NCBI GenBank assembly: GCA_004431415.1 | Contig: QPMI01000106.1 | Location: forward strand, 124,001 to 188,000 | DNA: 64,000 nucleotides | Direction: 5' to 3' | Source: Cyanophora paradoxa | Taxonomy: Eukaryota > Glaucocystophyceae > Cyanophorales > Cyanophoraceae | In this document: one piece after another, positions 1 through 14,029 of the stretch | How positions within the stretch are numbered: position 1 is the first letter of the stretch | How the letters are laid out: every line of letters starts with the position of its first letter | Translations under genes and position numbers: made by a program | Notes under the pieces: model-generated | What the model was told of the DNA's origin: nothing | The model's database searches: none | What the model saw: the letters and a program-made list of their open reading frames with translations, nothing else

Positions 1-275
1 GTGTCGCCGCGGCGCTGCCAGGCTGCCCCTCGAGCTCGCTTTTGCGCACGGTCGCCGCGGTGCTTACCCCCGCTGGGCACGGTGGCGCACGCTGCTAGCG
101 CTGCGCTCGCTCCGCCCGGACAGAGCGTCACGGGAACGCACCTGCAGCTGGCCGGCCCGGCGGCGCCATATGCATGCTGGCGCAGCAGAGGGGGGCGAGC
201 TGCGCCAGGGTACGCGTTCGGCAAGGCAAGCGAGGCAGCCGCGTAGGTCGAACTTGAGCTTCCGGATCGGCAAGG

Positions 276-3744
<3,469 letters not shown>

Positions 3745-4303
3745 GCCCCGGGCCCGGCCCCTCTAGGCCGTCGATCGCGACGGGACCTCATTTTTGGCGC
3801 GTGTGCTCGTACGAGCGTATCCGAATGTGAATCGGCTTCCAAAAACAATGCCTAGGCTGGGCAAAGCACGCCGCGCGCGGCCGCGGGGACGCGAGGAGGT
3901 ACCCCGCTGCAGCTGCAGCCTGCAGGCCTAGGACAGGAAATTACAAGCAGCGATCGAGGATTCACTGAGGGCACAACTGCCACTGAATCTAGTGGTACGT
4001 AATCTACGAGCTAAAAAGAGGTTCACTATCAATCTTGAAATCAGATCACATGAAAACCCGAGCTAGAAAAGATGGGAACTGGTACTCTGGACTGAGAACG
4101 CCCAAAAGAGGCCGCGCGGCTGGGCTGGCCTCCCAGAAACAAAGGGCAGGTCCGGATCCATCCTAGGGCTGAAAGGCGCAGACGGGGGGCTGAGAGGGGA
4201 CCCGCGGCGCGGCGTTCGCCCACGCCGCAGAGCCCGCCGCCGAAGCCGACCCGCGCCGGCCGACCGGCCGCGGCCGCCGAGACGCGGCGCATCGGCCGGG
4301 TCC
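3745..4303. other. Intergenic, no gene seen
   Basis: Lies between the convergent P5CDH and MYND genes. It holds ctag/agatct palindromes near 3490-3600 on its left flank and otherwise no codon-like stretch or repeat that I can support. Confidence 0.5.
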
Positions 4304-4840
4304 TCACGAGACGCCCATCGCCTCCATTAGCGCCGCCGTCGCCGCCTCGGCCGCCGCCCGCGCCTGCTTGCAGGCGGCCTTGTGCGTCGGCCAGTGCGCC
4401 CGCTGGCACTCCACCGCGCAGTACGAGACGGTTCTGCAGCCCGTGCACGCTTTGAGGGCGGCCGGCGCGGCCGGCGCCGGCTTCGCGCCCTCCGCTGCTG
4501 CCGCCGCCGCTGCCGCGCGCGTCGCGCAGGTCGGGTTGTCGCAGAGCGCCTGCGCCGGCCCCGCCGCTGGCGCCGCGGCCGAGGACCGCTCCGCGTGCTT
4601 CTCCTCCAGCGCAGCCTTCAGAAGGAGCCGCCGCGCCTCGCCGTCGCGCCCCGAGCCGATGAGCCCCGCCTTGGATGAGAAGTCGGGCCGCTCCTGAAAG
4701 TCCTCCTCCAACTTCCGCAGCGGCGCCACAGCGATCTTGGACATGAGCTTGTTCGCTTTGTTGTTGCTCGCGTCCATGCGCTTGCCCTCCTTGGCCTTCT
4801 TGTTCTTCCCCCGCTGCGCGCGCCACGCGATCAGGACGAA
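4304..4840 (-). CDS. MYND zinc-finger protein (3' exon)
   Basis: The stop is at 4304-4306 and the frame stays open upstream past 4840. The clearly protein-like part starts at a basic stretch [19 protein letters not shown], possibly just after an acceptor at ~4825. It continues through a helical segment ([19 protein letters not shown]) and an Ala-rich region to a C-terminal finger. The finger reads CDNPTC, about 25 Ala/Pro-rich residues, CTGC, CAVEC, then HWPTHKAAC, which is the Cys/His order of a MYND domain with an unusually long Ala-rich loop after the first Cys pair. MYND fingers bind short proline-containing peptides in partner proteins. The true 5' end and any upstream exon are not identified; a start at the internal Met of MDASNNK is also possible. 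Its partner and function are unknown. Confidence 0.7.
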   Translation of the reverse strand, partial: FVLIAWRAQRGKNKKAKEGKRMDASNNKANKLMSKIAVAPLRKLEEDFQERPDFSSKAGLIGSGRDGEARRLLLKAALEEKHAERSSAAAPAAGPAQALCDNPTCATRAAAAAAAAEGAKPAPAAPAALKACTGCRTVSYCAVECQRAHWPTHKAACKQARAAAEAATAALMEAMGVS

Positions 4841-4849
4841 TCGCGGGGA

Positions 4850-5604
4850 GTCCCTAGCGCGAGTAATCGCGGAAACAGGCTTAGCGGCGCGCCGTGGGTT
4901 CATCGGGCGGCGCGCGGGATGCCGCCCGAGAGGCCGGGAATCCCGGCGCTCTGGGCCTCGGGCCTGGGGCAAGCGCGGGCGCGCGCACCTTCGACGTGTA
5001 CATCCCCGGGTCCCCCATCGCTCCTGCTGGTGCGCTGCGGTCGCGTTGCTTTCTAGATTGCTGCTTGCGGAGAGAGGTCGGAGGGCTGCGCGCAAACCGA
5101 CCGCTAGCTACAGCGCTGCGATTCAGCCACCACCGGCGCTAGGAAGCGAAAGCCTCTGCAGACTTGCCTCGCCGAGCACGTACCCTGGCACAGCTCGCCC
5201 CCCGCTCCTCGACCTCGCTTCCGGCTGTGTAGCGATCAGAGGCTTCAGAGCGCTCGGGTGACGCGCGGGTGCGTGTGTGTAAGCGAATGGCCTCTTCGGA
5301 GCTCGAGCGGCTGACGGACATTCTCCCCCGCGCAGCTTCGAAACGTAAACGCGGAGCGTGCCGTACGCGTGGAGGGCACGCGAAGGGCGCCTCACTGAGT
5401 CAAGCGCCTTCAAGTGCGTTCGCGCACCTCGGGGCCTCTGAGTTAGCGATCGAGCGCGGGCGGCCATGGCCAGCTGCGATCGAAAGCGCGGCTCGCTGCT
5501 GCAAGCTTAAGAGCGCAGCTGAGGGGCACGTCTAGCTGATATTATCAAGAGAGCGTGGTTCGCAAAAGCGCACGCGACGCTGACGATATTTTCGGCAGCT
5601 GCGC
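4850..5604. other. Intergenic, divergent promoter region?
   Basis: Lies between the minus-strand MYND gene and the plus-strand AP2-like array, so it probably carries both promoters. The part at 5165-5215 shares a short stretch (cgtaccctggcacagctcgcccc) with the upstream flanks of both P5CDH copies (185-215 and 47,625-47,655). No gene is supported. Confidence 0.35.
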
Positions 5605-8600
5605 ATGCAGAAGCTTAAGAACTCGCACGGCCGCGGCCGCGGCCGCGACTCGCCTGAGTCGCCTCCCGCGGAACCGGGACGATGCATGAATGCATGGCGT
5701 TGTGTAGCTTCGTCCATTACAGCTCGTGCTCCCCCTTTCGCTGCGGCCGCGGCGGAACTCGCGGCGGCGCGCGATCGTGATTCAGATCCGTCCCGCGCTG
5801 TTCCCGCCCCTTCGCCAGAACCGACGCCAGAGCGGGCGCCCGCCATGGATAATGCAGCTGCTTCTCCGTCATCATCTCGGGTGAAGAAGAAACAGAAGGT
5901 GCGCACTCATTAAATTTCAGCCTTAGAAGCTTAAAGCTTAAGCTTGGCCGCCATCTTTCTCTCATTCGAATAAATATTCTTCTACAGGTTCATATCGGCA
6001 CGCTCGCGAGCCCACTGCCCGAAGTAAGCTGATTTCCGCTGCGGGCGCGCCTGCGAGCGGCGCCCTAGGCCTCATGCATATGATCGCTCCGCGCGCATAT
6101 GCATCAGGACGCAGCAAGTCCGGCACGCGCCTTGAGCTTTTTCGACGATGACGTGACGGGCGCGTGCGACGTGGCGCCGGCGCCGGCGGATCCCGACCCT
6201 TTGCCTCCCTCGCTCGAAGCTGACGGCGGTTCGAGCTTCAAAGTCGGGGCAGCGGTCCGGGCCCGTCCTTATATATTTAATTATGCAGGGGCCACGGGTC
6301 CCGGATCTTCAGATCGATGTGTGACTTCGAGCTCGCAGAGCGAATTCGAAGCATCCAAAGCCGCGGAGCCTTCGAATTTGGCGGCGATCGACATATCTCC
6401 GGTGACTGATCAGCCCTTCCCACCATCGGTCTGCATGCACTCGCACGCGGGGAAATCGCAATTGGCGCCGCGGAGTGCGCGCCTCTGATCGTGCCGCGCA
6501 GGGCGAGGCGTCCGGAGATCTAGATCTCGAGAGCTGGCGGGAGGCGGTCGCGCGGGACGCGTACGCGGATCCGGAGGAGGGGGGGCGGCCGCGGGTCGGC
6601 TCGGCCCTGCCGGCGGTCTCAACCTCTTCTTCGAGCAAGGGGGAGCTCGGGCTCGGGCTGGAGGAGGCTTCGGGGGACTTCGAATCGAAAGCAGAGGCCA
6701 CCTCGAGCTCGGGCATGGCCATGGTACCGGTTGTGAGCGACCCTTTGAATTCGGATCTTGAAATGAATTGCTCGAGGCCGTCCGAGCTGCTGCGTGCGTT
6801 TCGCTTTTTAAATTTCATGATCGTTTGCTCTAGATCTAGATCTTTTCTCTGCTGGCTCCGGGCCCAGGCCGCTCGCGCAGGGCTCCTCGGGACGCGCTGG
6901 AAGGACCTCGTGACGCCCCGGGTCCGAGCAAACCCGCCTATTATTATTACGGTTTCCGATTACGTATACGGTTCTATACGGTCTTACGTAATTCGAACCC
7001 TCTACGTATTATTTTACGATTTCCTCGCCGCGCCCGTTTACAAGCCCCGCGTCTCTTCAGGTTGACCCCGAGCTCTTCGAGAGGGTGTGGGCGGCAGTAA
7101 TGAACCTAAAGGCGCGTTCTACTCCACTCCTTTCCAATTGTAACCTTATTTGGTTTTTAATATGCGCTTTGTGATCATTTTCGTACCCAAACAGTGGGTG
7201 GCACCGCACGTCCACTGCATCGTTCGGGACTGCGATGCCGAGGTCGGTCCTCGTCAGGATCCGTATTTAACGGCCTTCACTTTGGCGGAAGAAAAGGTGA
7301 GCCTGTTGACGTTTATATTAAATTTACTCCAACCTCCAAATCAAAAGATTTTGATCACGACACATGTACTCTTGGGGTCTCCAGGTCATCTCACCCCTTC
7401 TCCCCTCGGTCAAGGATGCCCAGCGCTTTCGAGACCGCTGCAGAATCGCATGGTGCTGTGCTTTAATTTCTCTGTAAAATTACACATCATGATCAATGAA
7501 TTCGTTCTCATGCGAGACGACACTCATGCGTGCTCTAGGTTCGGACCGCAGGGGCCCCTGGAACGCGGCGAAACGCTTCCTCCCACCCTACTGCGGGGTA
7601 CAGCGTTTTCTGCTCTAGATCTCCACATGGATCTCTATTTTTCATCAAGCCCGACATGACCTCAAAAAATTGCGCATTGCCAGGCTACAAGGGCGAGTCT
7701 TTCTACAAGAAACTGTTCGAAACTCGGGACAAAGAGCGTCCCCAAATCGGCTACAACGACTCGAGGTGCTCCCTGGCGCTATCCTGTACCCCCACTAAAA
7801 CTTGCAAGCCCCGATGAGTCGGCGATGACGGTGCCGCAGGTGGCGGGAGGACGCGGCGGGGGCCGTGGCGCGGACCGTCGCGTTCGTCGCCGAGGAGACG
7901 GGGGCACTGGAGGTGCTCGAATTCGAAAATTCTTCGTCTCTGAACGTTTCAATCGGCATTGTTTTCTGAGGAGATGCAGGCGTGGTCTGCGTCGCTGGTG
8001 CCGAGCGAGTCTTTCTGCGGTCGAACACGAGACGAAGAAGATCTAGAAGGAAACAGAGCAGTGCACGTGGCAGCGGCTGTGGAGCAGGAGGAGTTCGAAT
8101 TCCGAGCTTCGAACTCGAGCTCTGCCTTAGTTCTGCTGCTGCCGTCTTCATCGGCGACTGTTCAGGCGCTATCGACGTCGGAGGCGCCGCAGGCACCTCT
8201 CCCCAGGCGTAACCCGCCTCGCCGCGCCCCCCACGTCTACCTCGCCTTCCCCCGCCCGCGGTCCTCTCGTCGGTCTACCGTCCATGGCCAAGTCGCGAGA
8301 CGCACCACAGCCGCCCTTCCGCTCTCATCCGTCCCAGCTCCAACTCCAGCAGACGGCGCGGTCATTCGCCCCAGCCCTCGGGATTCGCACGTGCAGTCTG
8401 GGCCGCCTTCCTTCCAGCACGCAGAGCCGCCCTCATCCATCTCAGCTCCGGATCCAGCAGACGGCGTGGTCATTCACCCCAGCCTGGGGGTCGCCGGTCG
8501 CTGCCCTGGGGCTTCGAATTCGCACGCGCAGCCTGGGCCGCCTCCCTTCGAGCACGCGGAGCAACTGCAGCACCCGCGTTCCGTCGCCCGCTTGACAATT
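5605..8600 (+). CDS. AP2-like factor, first array: N-terminus and B-type module
   Basis: Multi-exon putative DNA-binding protein. Candidate starts are 5605 and 5845; the latter gives MDNAAASPSSSRVKKKQK (5845-5898), joined in phase to 5988-6023 and an acidic exon from 6108. An exon from ~6500 reads GEASGDLDLESWREAVARDAYADPEE. Core B-module exons follow: GTRWKDLVTPR (~6880-6921), VDPELFERVWAA (7061-~7095), YLTAFTLAEEK (to 7296), 7385-7452 (KDAQRFRDRCRIAW), 7684-7765 (YKGESFYKKLF) and RWREDAAGAVARTVAFVAEE (~7840-7914). The FRDRC helix matches the AP2/ERF alpha-helix (EAARAYD position) seen more clearly in the A modules. The whole order recurs at 10.9-12.2 kb. The region 8050-8600 is open but low-complexity (Ser/Pro/Ala), either a linker or intron. 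Whether the gene continues into the next modules is unresolved. Confidence 0.6.
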
Positions 8601-9049
8601 GCAGGTCCGCCTTTATTCTGTTATATATCTTTCACGGTGGTCCCGTCCTTGCCGCTAGCTATATAGCGCTGCGCCAACGCTTGCAGCGGCAGGGGCACAG
8701 GTGAAGCCGGCTGATCACGATGATCATCGTCGCTCGCCATCGGCCATGGACACTTGTTCCTCAACTTCTGCGGCGCCGGCAGATGCTTCGGATCCTGCAG
8801 ACGATTGCAATGACATTTCGGTCTGTGTCTCTCACAAAACGGTCCGCTCCCGTCCCGATCCTCGAGCCCGGGTCGCTGCAACGCTGATGAGCACACGCGT
8901 ACGGCCAGACGGCGCCAAATGCAGAGCGATCGGCTGGGGAGGAGGCGCCTGGACTTGCAATTGAAGGGGGAAGATTAACGGAGGGGGGCGTGCATTTGAA
9001 CGCAGCAGTCTCGCTGCCTTCGTCGCTGCCTTCGGAAGAAAAAAGAGCC

Positions 9050-9718
9050 ATGAGCCATGAGCAACGCGTACCAGAGCACAGCTGCAGCGCCAGCAACGAC
9101 GCCGACGGAAGGGGCGCCAGCGCCTCAAGTTCGAATTTTGGCGAGGAGTCCGCATTTCCGGCGGCAGCTGTTTTTGCGGAGGCCGCGTCGCCAGCTGCAG
9201 CTGCGGCGGCGGCGGCGGCGGGGAGCGAGCTCGAGCTCCAGGACGGCGTTTCGAACTCCGCGGGCGATCGCGAGGGGCCGCGGGCGTGGGATGTACACGA
9301 CTGCGTCCACTGCCGCCTCGACCGCAGCGGCCGGTTCTACGTCGAGTTTCCGTGGCGCGGGCATCGGTTCAGCGCGTACGGCTTCCAGTTCCGTCAGGTG
9401 CGATATCGATGCACAAATGCGAGCGATCGAAGTATAAAACGCGCATGCGCAGGAGGCGGCGCGGTATCGGGACCGCTGCATTCTGGCGGCGCAGTGGCTC
9501 GACCGGCGGGACGGGCGCGACGACGTGGGTGGGCCCTCCGACGCCGATCTCAGCTGCGACCGGCGCGAGTACGACGGCGATCCTCTCTTCAAGAGGCTGG
9601 AGGCGGCCGCGGAGGCCCTGGACGGAATCGACGGCAAGAATATCCTCGCGCTTTTTGAAGCCGTTAGAGCTCTGGTCCCGGTGGAGTACTACGACGGGCC
9701 AGTTGAAGTGCGTCCCTT
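9050..9718 (+). CDS. AP2/ERF-like domain module A1 (first array)
   Basis: From the Met at 9050 a Ser/Ala-rich segment leads into DCVHCRLDRSGRFYVEF PWRGHRFSAY, the three-strand sheet of an AP2-like domain. The exon ends at 9397 with a GT donor. The next exon (about 9451-9715) starts EAARYRDRCILAAQWLDRRDG, the AP2 amphipathic helix, and ends ...VPVEYYDGPVE before gtgcgt. The intron at the sheet/helix border is phase 0, the same position as in the three other A modules. Here the helix and the EYDGDPLFKRL segment lie in one exon; the other A modules have an intron between them. AP2 domains bind DNA through the sheet, so a nuclear transcription factor is inferred. It may be a gene of its own (start 9050) or internal exons of the gene beginning at 5.6-5.8 kb. 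Confidence 0.6.
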
Positions 9719-10121
9719 TCTATAGCCTATAAGAATATTTAGGCCTTGCAATCGGGCTTGCAATATTTTTAATCGGCCGTGCCGTGCCATCCTAGGCCTG
9801 TTCTGATGGCGTGCAGGTACAGGCCGTCCATGATCATGCCCTCTCGTCTGCAGCTACCGTGCGTCGCGTCCTCCGCGCGCAGCTCCGTTTTCACTCTGCA
9901 GCAGGACGGTGGCGAAGTTGAGCCGGGGGTCGCGGATCCGGGGGCGAGCTCTGCGTGCGCCGCGCCTTCGGACCCTGCAGCTGGGCCTTCGGAGGCGGCG
10001 GCAGCTGCAGTGTGTACGGCACCTGCCGACTTTGCGGCGGATATCGCATGCCATTCGAAGGTACACATTCGCCTTACGTATGGCTTGCAATCGCGAGCGC
10101 TAGCGCTGATCATAACGGTCA

Positions 10122-10800
10122 ATGCGGCCGGCCGGATCGCCCGAGAAGAGCCGAGAAGAGGCGATTGTGGGAGAGCTCGAGGCTGGCAATGCAGAAGCTT
10201 GTGGCGATCGTGAGAATGTCGACGAAACGATGGAAACGGAAAGGGAGATGGTGGGGGTAACGATGGATTCGCGCTTCGCAAAGGCGAAATTCCGCAGCCA
10301 TTTGAGGTGGCGGGGCTACCCTTGCTGGACTGGGTTCTTCCACTCCCGCGAGGCGAGCTCTCCCTTTTATTTACATCTTTAATTTACATCTCTTTTGACG
10401 GGGAAAGGGCAGGAGGCGGCGCGCTTCCGCGACCGGTGCATCCTCGTCTGCCACGAGCTCGACCGGCGCGATGGGCTCCACGGAGCTGCGAGGGCCCCCG
10501 CCAAGCTCAACTACGACGCGAGCGGTGCGATTTATACTTATAATTAATGCTAGAACACGATAGGGTCCCGAGATCTTTAGCTAGAGATTTGTTTCGAGGT
10601 TCATTTTCGATTCGCAGAGTACGCCGGAGAGCCGCTGTTCGAGGAAGTGCGGATGGGCCCGGGCGCCCTGGGGAGCTCGGCGTCCTTCACTGACTTCAAG
10701 GCCGTGCGGGATCTCGTGAGGAAGCACACGCGCGCGGCCGCGGGCGCCGGTGGCGCTCCGGATGATCCAGACGAGGCAGCAACGGGGGCAGCCGACGTCG
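10122..10800 (+). CDS. AP2/ERF-like domain module A2 (first array)
   Basis: Exons: ~10,140-10,352 (Glu-rich lead, then RFAKAKFRSHLRWRGYPCW and ...FHSRE), 10,413-10,524 (EAARFRDRCILVCHELDRRDG ... AKLNYDAS) and 10,618-~10,800 (EYAGEPLFEEVRMGPGALG ... VRDLVRKH). The LNYDAS end corresponds to the LNF motif closing canonical AP2 domains. The first intron has a GC donor (gag then gcgagc at 10,353) and the second is GT-AG. Sequence and intron positions are nearly the same as in the modules at 13.1 and 14.3 kb, which supports recent tandem duplication. The 9,720-10,140 part is Ala/Ser-rich and of uncertain coding status. Confidence 0.65.
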
Positions 10801-10869
10801 ACGTGCTCCCGATTAGTTTCTCTTTTAATTTCGTCTTCACAGGACTTATAAATACGTGTACATTTTCAG

Positions 10870-12210
10870 GCTGCTTTAGATCTGCGTGCGCAGGCCACTC
10901 CCACAGATGCCGGTACAGCAGCGGCCCCTACGGTGTCTGATATCGGGAACGACGGCCACGGGAGCGGAGGAGGCCTAGGCGATCGGGAGCTCGAGCTTTC
11001 TCTTTCGCAAGCCAGCTGCAGGCCGACCCAGCTCCTTCGTGCGCGCACTTTCAGCTGTATCCGCCCCGTGCACGTGCATGCAACTAACAACGTCGACGAA
11101 CACAGGGTTCCTGAGCACTCACTGGCGGGTCTTGGTGACTCCTCCGGTGAGAAACAAATCCTTCGATTCCTGGCTAATTATGTATATATTCGCGGCCATC
11201 ACGGCCATGCACTGCGACGCTCATCTCGATCACACTCGCTATTCAGGTGGATCCAACAATTATCGAGAAGGTCTGGACACTCGTCACGAGCTCGAATGTA
11301 TGCGCCGCGCCCCGCCGCCCGCTCGTATTCCCTTACCATTTGGCCGCCTCAGGAAGAAACTCGTTACGTCTACCGCATTCCTGGACAAGGAGGCCACGTC
11401 GACGACGTCGTTGAAGCCATCTATGTGGCCGCATTCACTCTCGAGAACGAGAAGGTGCCATGATGCACGCAATTAATTTTATAAGATGAACGCGGTCCGT
11501 TACAATTGACTTCTAATCCTTGTTTCTCTTGAAGGTCGTCTCGCCACCGCTGCCGTCGTTCGAGGCGGCCCTCCGCTTCCGCGACCGCTGCCGCATCGCC
11601 TGGTCCGTCTCGCCTCGCCCGGCCCCGTCGGTTTCAAAGATATGCATCTAATCAATACGTTGATTTTTAAGATAAGCATCCTATCAATATATATAGAATT
11701 CCTAGTGCGGCCGTGTACACGTCCATTCTATCATTATAAACATTTCTTTCTCTAGTGCGCATGCATATGCGCAGCCGGCCGCAGAGCGCCAGTACCGCAG
11801 CCAGTTGTCGACGTCGCGCTGAGAGTGCGGCAGGTTCGGCTCGGATGGGCCTGGTGGGCCGAGGTACGAGCAGTTCGGCGACAGTCTCACGTTCCCGCTG
11901 CAAGGTACGCATACCTCTCTAAATTAAATCTCAAATCCTGAAGAGAATGTCTGAAGTTTCTTCTTGCAGAATACAAAGGCGATTCGTTCTACAAAAAGCT
12001 CTTTAGAGGACACGTCGCCCGGCGCGTCCGCGTCGGCGACAACGACCCGGCGTGCGTTTTGAATTCGAGCTTCTGCTCGAGCTCCGGATCCTTGCCGGCG
12101 GTCCAGAGTTTTGACAAAGCGGACGTAGGTGGCGGGAGGACGTGGCAGCGGCCGTGGCGCGGACCGTCGCGTTCGTCGCCGGGGAGACGGGAGCTACGGA
12201 TCCGGAGGTG
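10870..12210 (+). CDS. AP2-like B-type module (second array)
   Basis: Paralogue of the module at 6.9-7.9 kb with the same exon order: FLSTHWRVLVTPP (to ~11,143), VDPTIIEKVWTLVTS (from 11,249), YVAAFTLENEK (to 11,454), 11,535-11,601 (FEAALRFRDRCRIAW), 11,971-~12,049 (EYKGDSFYKKLFRGH) and RWREDVAAAVARTVAFVAGE (~12,127-12,207). Donor phases are the same in both copies, for example phase 2 inside the final Trp codon of RIAW. An in-frame lead, SDIGNDGHGSGGGLGDRELE (from 10,936), precedes it and could be the N-terminus of the second gene. The function is inferred only from the AP2-like helix and the company of the A modules. Confidence 0.55.
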
Positions 12211-12440
12211 CCCTTTCTTTTAAGATCTTATAAGATCAATAGAAGTGCTTAAAAGATTCTATAAGATCTTATAGAAGTGCTTGAATCTGCCACCGGGGAG
12301 ACGGGGGCCCTGGAGGCGCTGCAGGTGCCCTTTCTTTTAAGATCTTATAAGATCAATAGAAGTGCTTAAAAGATTCTATAAGATCTTATAGAAGTGCTTG
12401 AATCTGCCGCCGGGGAGACGGGGGCCCTGGAGGCGCTGCA
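12177..12440 (+). repeat. 117-bp tandem repeat spanning an exon end and intron start
   Basis: The block ccggggagacggg...gag|gtgccctttctttt...gtgcttgaatct occurs at 12,177, 12,291 and 12,406. The last two starts are 117 bp apart; the third unit is cut after its exon-like part. Each unit repeats the end of the AVARTVAFVAGETG exon with its donor and an AT-rich stretch built on aagatcttataagatc palindromes. Read through, the coding frame meets a stop (gct taa), so only the first exon copy is likely to be used as such. Confidence 0.85.
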
Positions 12441-12639
12441 GGTGCTCTCTCCGGACATTCTATAATAAGCTTTGCCTGGTTTATTGGCTTAATTTATAAG
12501 CTCTTATAGTCTCTTGTAGACTTTAATTAGAGGTGCCGCAGGTGCTCTGGATTTCTTCTGACATTGTTCTGCATTGTCATTCGGCTCCTTACGATCGCAA
12601 TTTCGCCTTGCACGGCAGACGCGAACTGGATCGCAACTG

Positions 12640-13910
12640 CTGCGAAAATGCGGCGTCCCACAAGATGCAAATGGTCAATCGCACATTGGCGAGAATTCGA
12701 ACTTCGAAGTCGTGATCAAGCAGGAAATCGAAGAAGAACACGAGAAGGAGGCTGCGTCCGCGGCACCGCTGGTTCCAGATGCAGCACCGCCAAACTCGCG
12801 ATCGGACCCGCAGCTGCAACAGCGGCTCCAACCACCGGCAGCTGATCCGACGGCGGCGCGGTCATCCCGCGCCCTTCGGTCGAAGGCGGCCGCTCAACAA
12901 AAGGTGACCGTGGAAGAGACGAAAGCGGCTTTCACTGAGCGAGAGGACCTGCGGGTGCGTACGCATACGCAATTAGACATGTACATGTGAACGTCCCTTT
13001 GTCTCCATCTGATTGCATTGGGCCGCGGCCGGCGACGGATCCGGATCCAGGGGGTCTCGGCATCTGTGGACATGCAAGGGCGCTTCAAGTGCAATTTGTC
13101 CTGGAGGCGGGCCGTGCGGTGGTTCACCGCGCCCGGTTCCCGCGAGGCAAGACTTCCTGCAGCTGCTTACTTTCTAGCTTTTTTTAGCTTCGCCGCCACT
13201 GCCTCGCTTTTGACGAGGGGAGGGCAGGAGGCGGCGCGCTTCCGCGACCGGTGCGTCCTCGTGTGCCACGAGCTCGACCGGCTGGAGGGTGCACAATTGG
13301 GCCCGAGGGAGGGATCCAAGCTCAACTACGACGCGAGCGGTGATTGCTTTGATTTGATTCGAATCCATGGCCAGCTAGCTCGTCTTAAATCGGCGGTTCT
13401 GCAGAGTACGACGGGGAGGCGCTGTTCGAGGAGGTGCGGCAGGGCGCCCTGGGCAACACGCGATCCCGCTCCGCACACGTGGTCTTCGAGGACGTGAAGA
13501 AGCTGGTGGCGAAGCACGGCGGCGGCGCCGCCCGCGCCGTCGCCGCCGCCGCCGGCCACGAGGGTGCACATGCTCAGGTGAGCGATGACGATATCGATCG
13601 CGGCCGCGCGCGAGCTCGAGCTTGCTATCGATGCGGCGCTCTGGCAGCAGCTGCTGACGTGCCTTTGACGTGACTGAGCCCTGCGCAGTCGACGTCGGTC
13701 CGCGCGCTGCTCGAGGCGGGCAGCCAGGGGGAGGCCCCCGCGGAGGCACCCGAGGCGGGCGCGGATGCGGAGCTGCCTGCGGCTGCGGATATCGATCGCG
13801 GCTGCGAGCTCACAATCGCGATCGAGGCGGCGGATCCGAACGAGGCGGCCGCAAGGCCACCGGTACTGGCAGAGGAGATGGATTCGAAGACCATCGAGCT
13901 CGAGGTGCGC
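12640..13910 (+). CDS. AP2/ERF-like domain module A1' (second array)
   Basis: A Glu/Lys-rich exon (about 12,660-12,954, including EVVIKQEIEEEHEKEAAS) leads to 13,051-13,146 (VDMQGRFKCNLSWRRAVRW, ...GSRE), 13,228-13,339 (EAARFRDRCVLVCHELDRLEG ... KLNYDAS) and 13,405-13,577 (EYDGEALFEEVRQGALGNTR ... VKKLVAKHGG). An acidic Ala/Glu exon follows (about 13,690-13,903). The AP2 fold is indicated by GRFKCNLSW, the EAARFRD helix and the LNY end. The sheet/helix intron uses a GC donor (gag|gcaaga at 13,147), close to the GC-AG consensus. It probably belongs to the same transcript as the next module. Confidence 0.7.
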
Positions 13911-14029
13911 CGATCGCGCTTTTTCCAGATGTGAAAGCTTAGAATTAGACATTACACGTTATTAAATTAGTCAGATCATGCATTCGGTCATGGAGTATGA
14001 TTAGCGATTGGCTCTGCATGTGAATGGAC

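Noticed and set aside
4041-4300. Minus-strand frame continuing past the MYND stop in another frame
   Set aside because: No protein-like features; the MYND frame ends cleanly at 4304.
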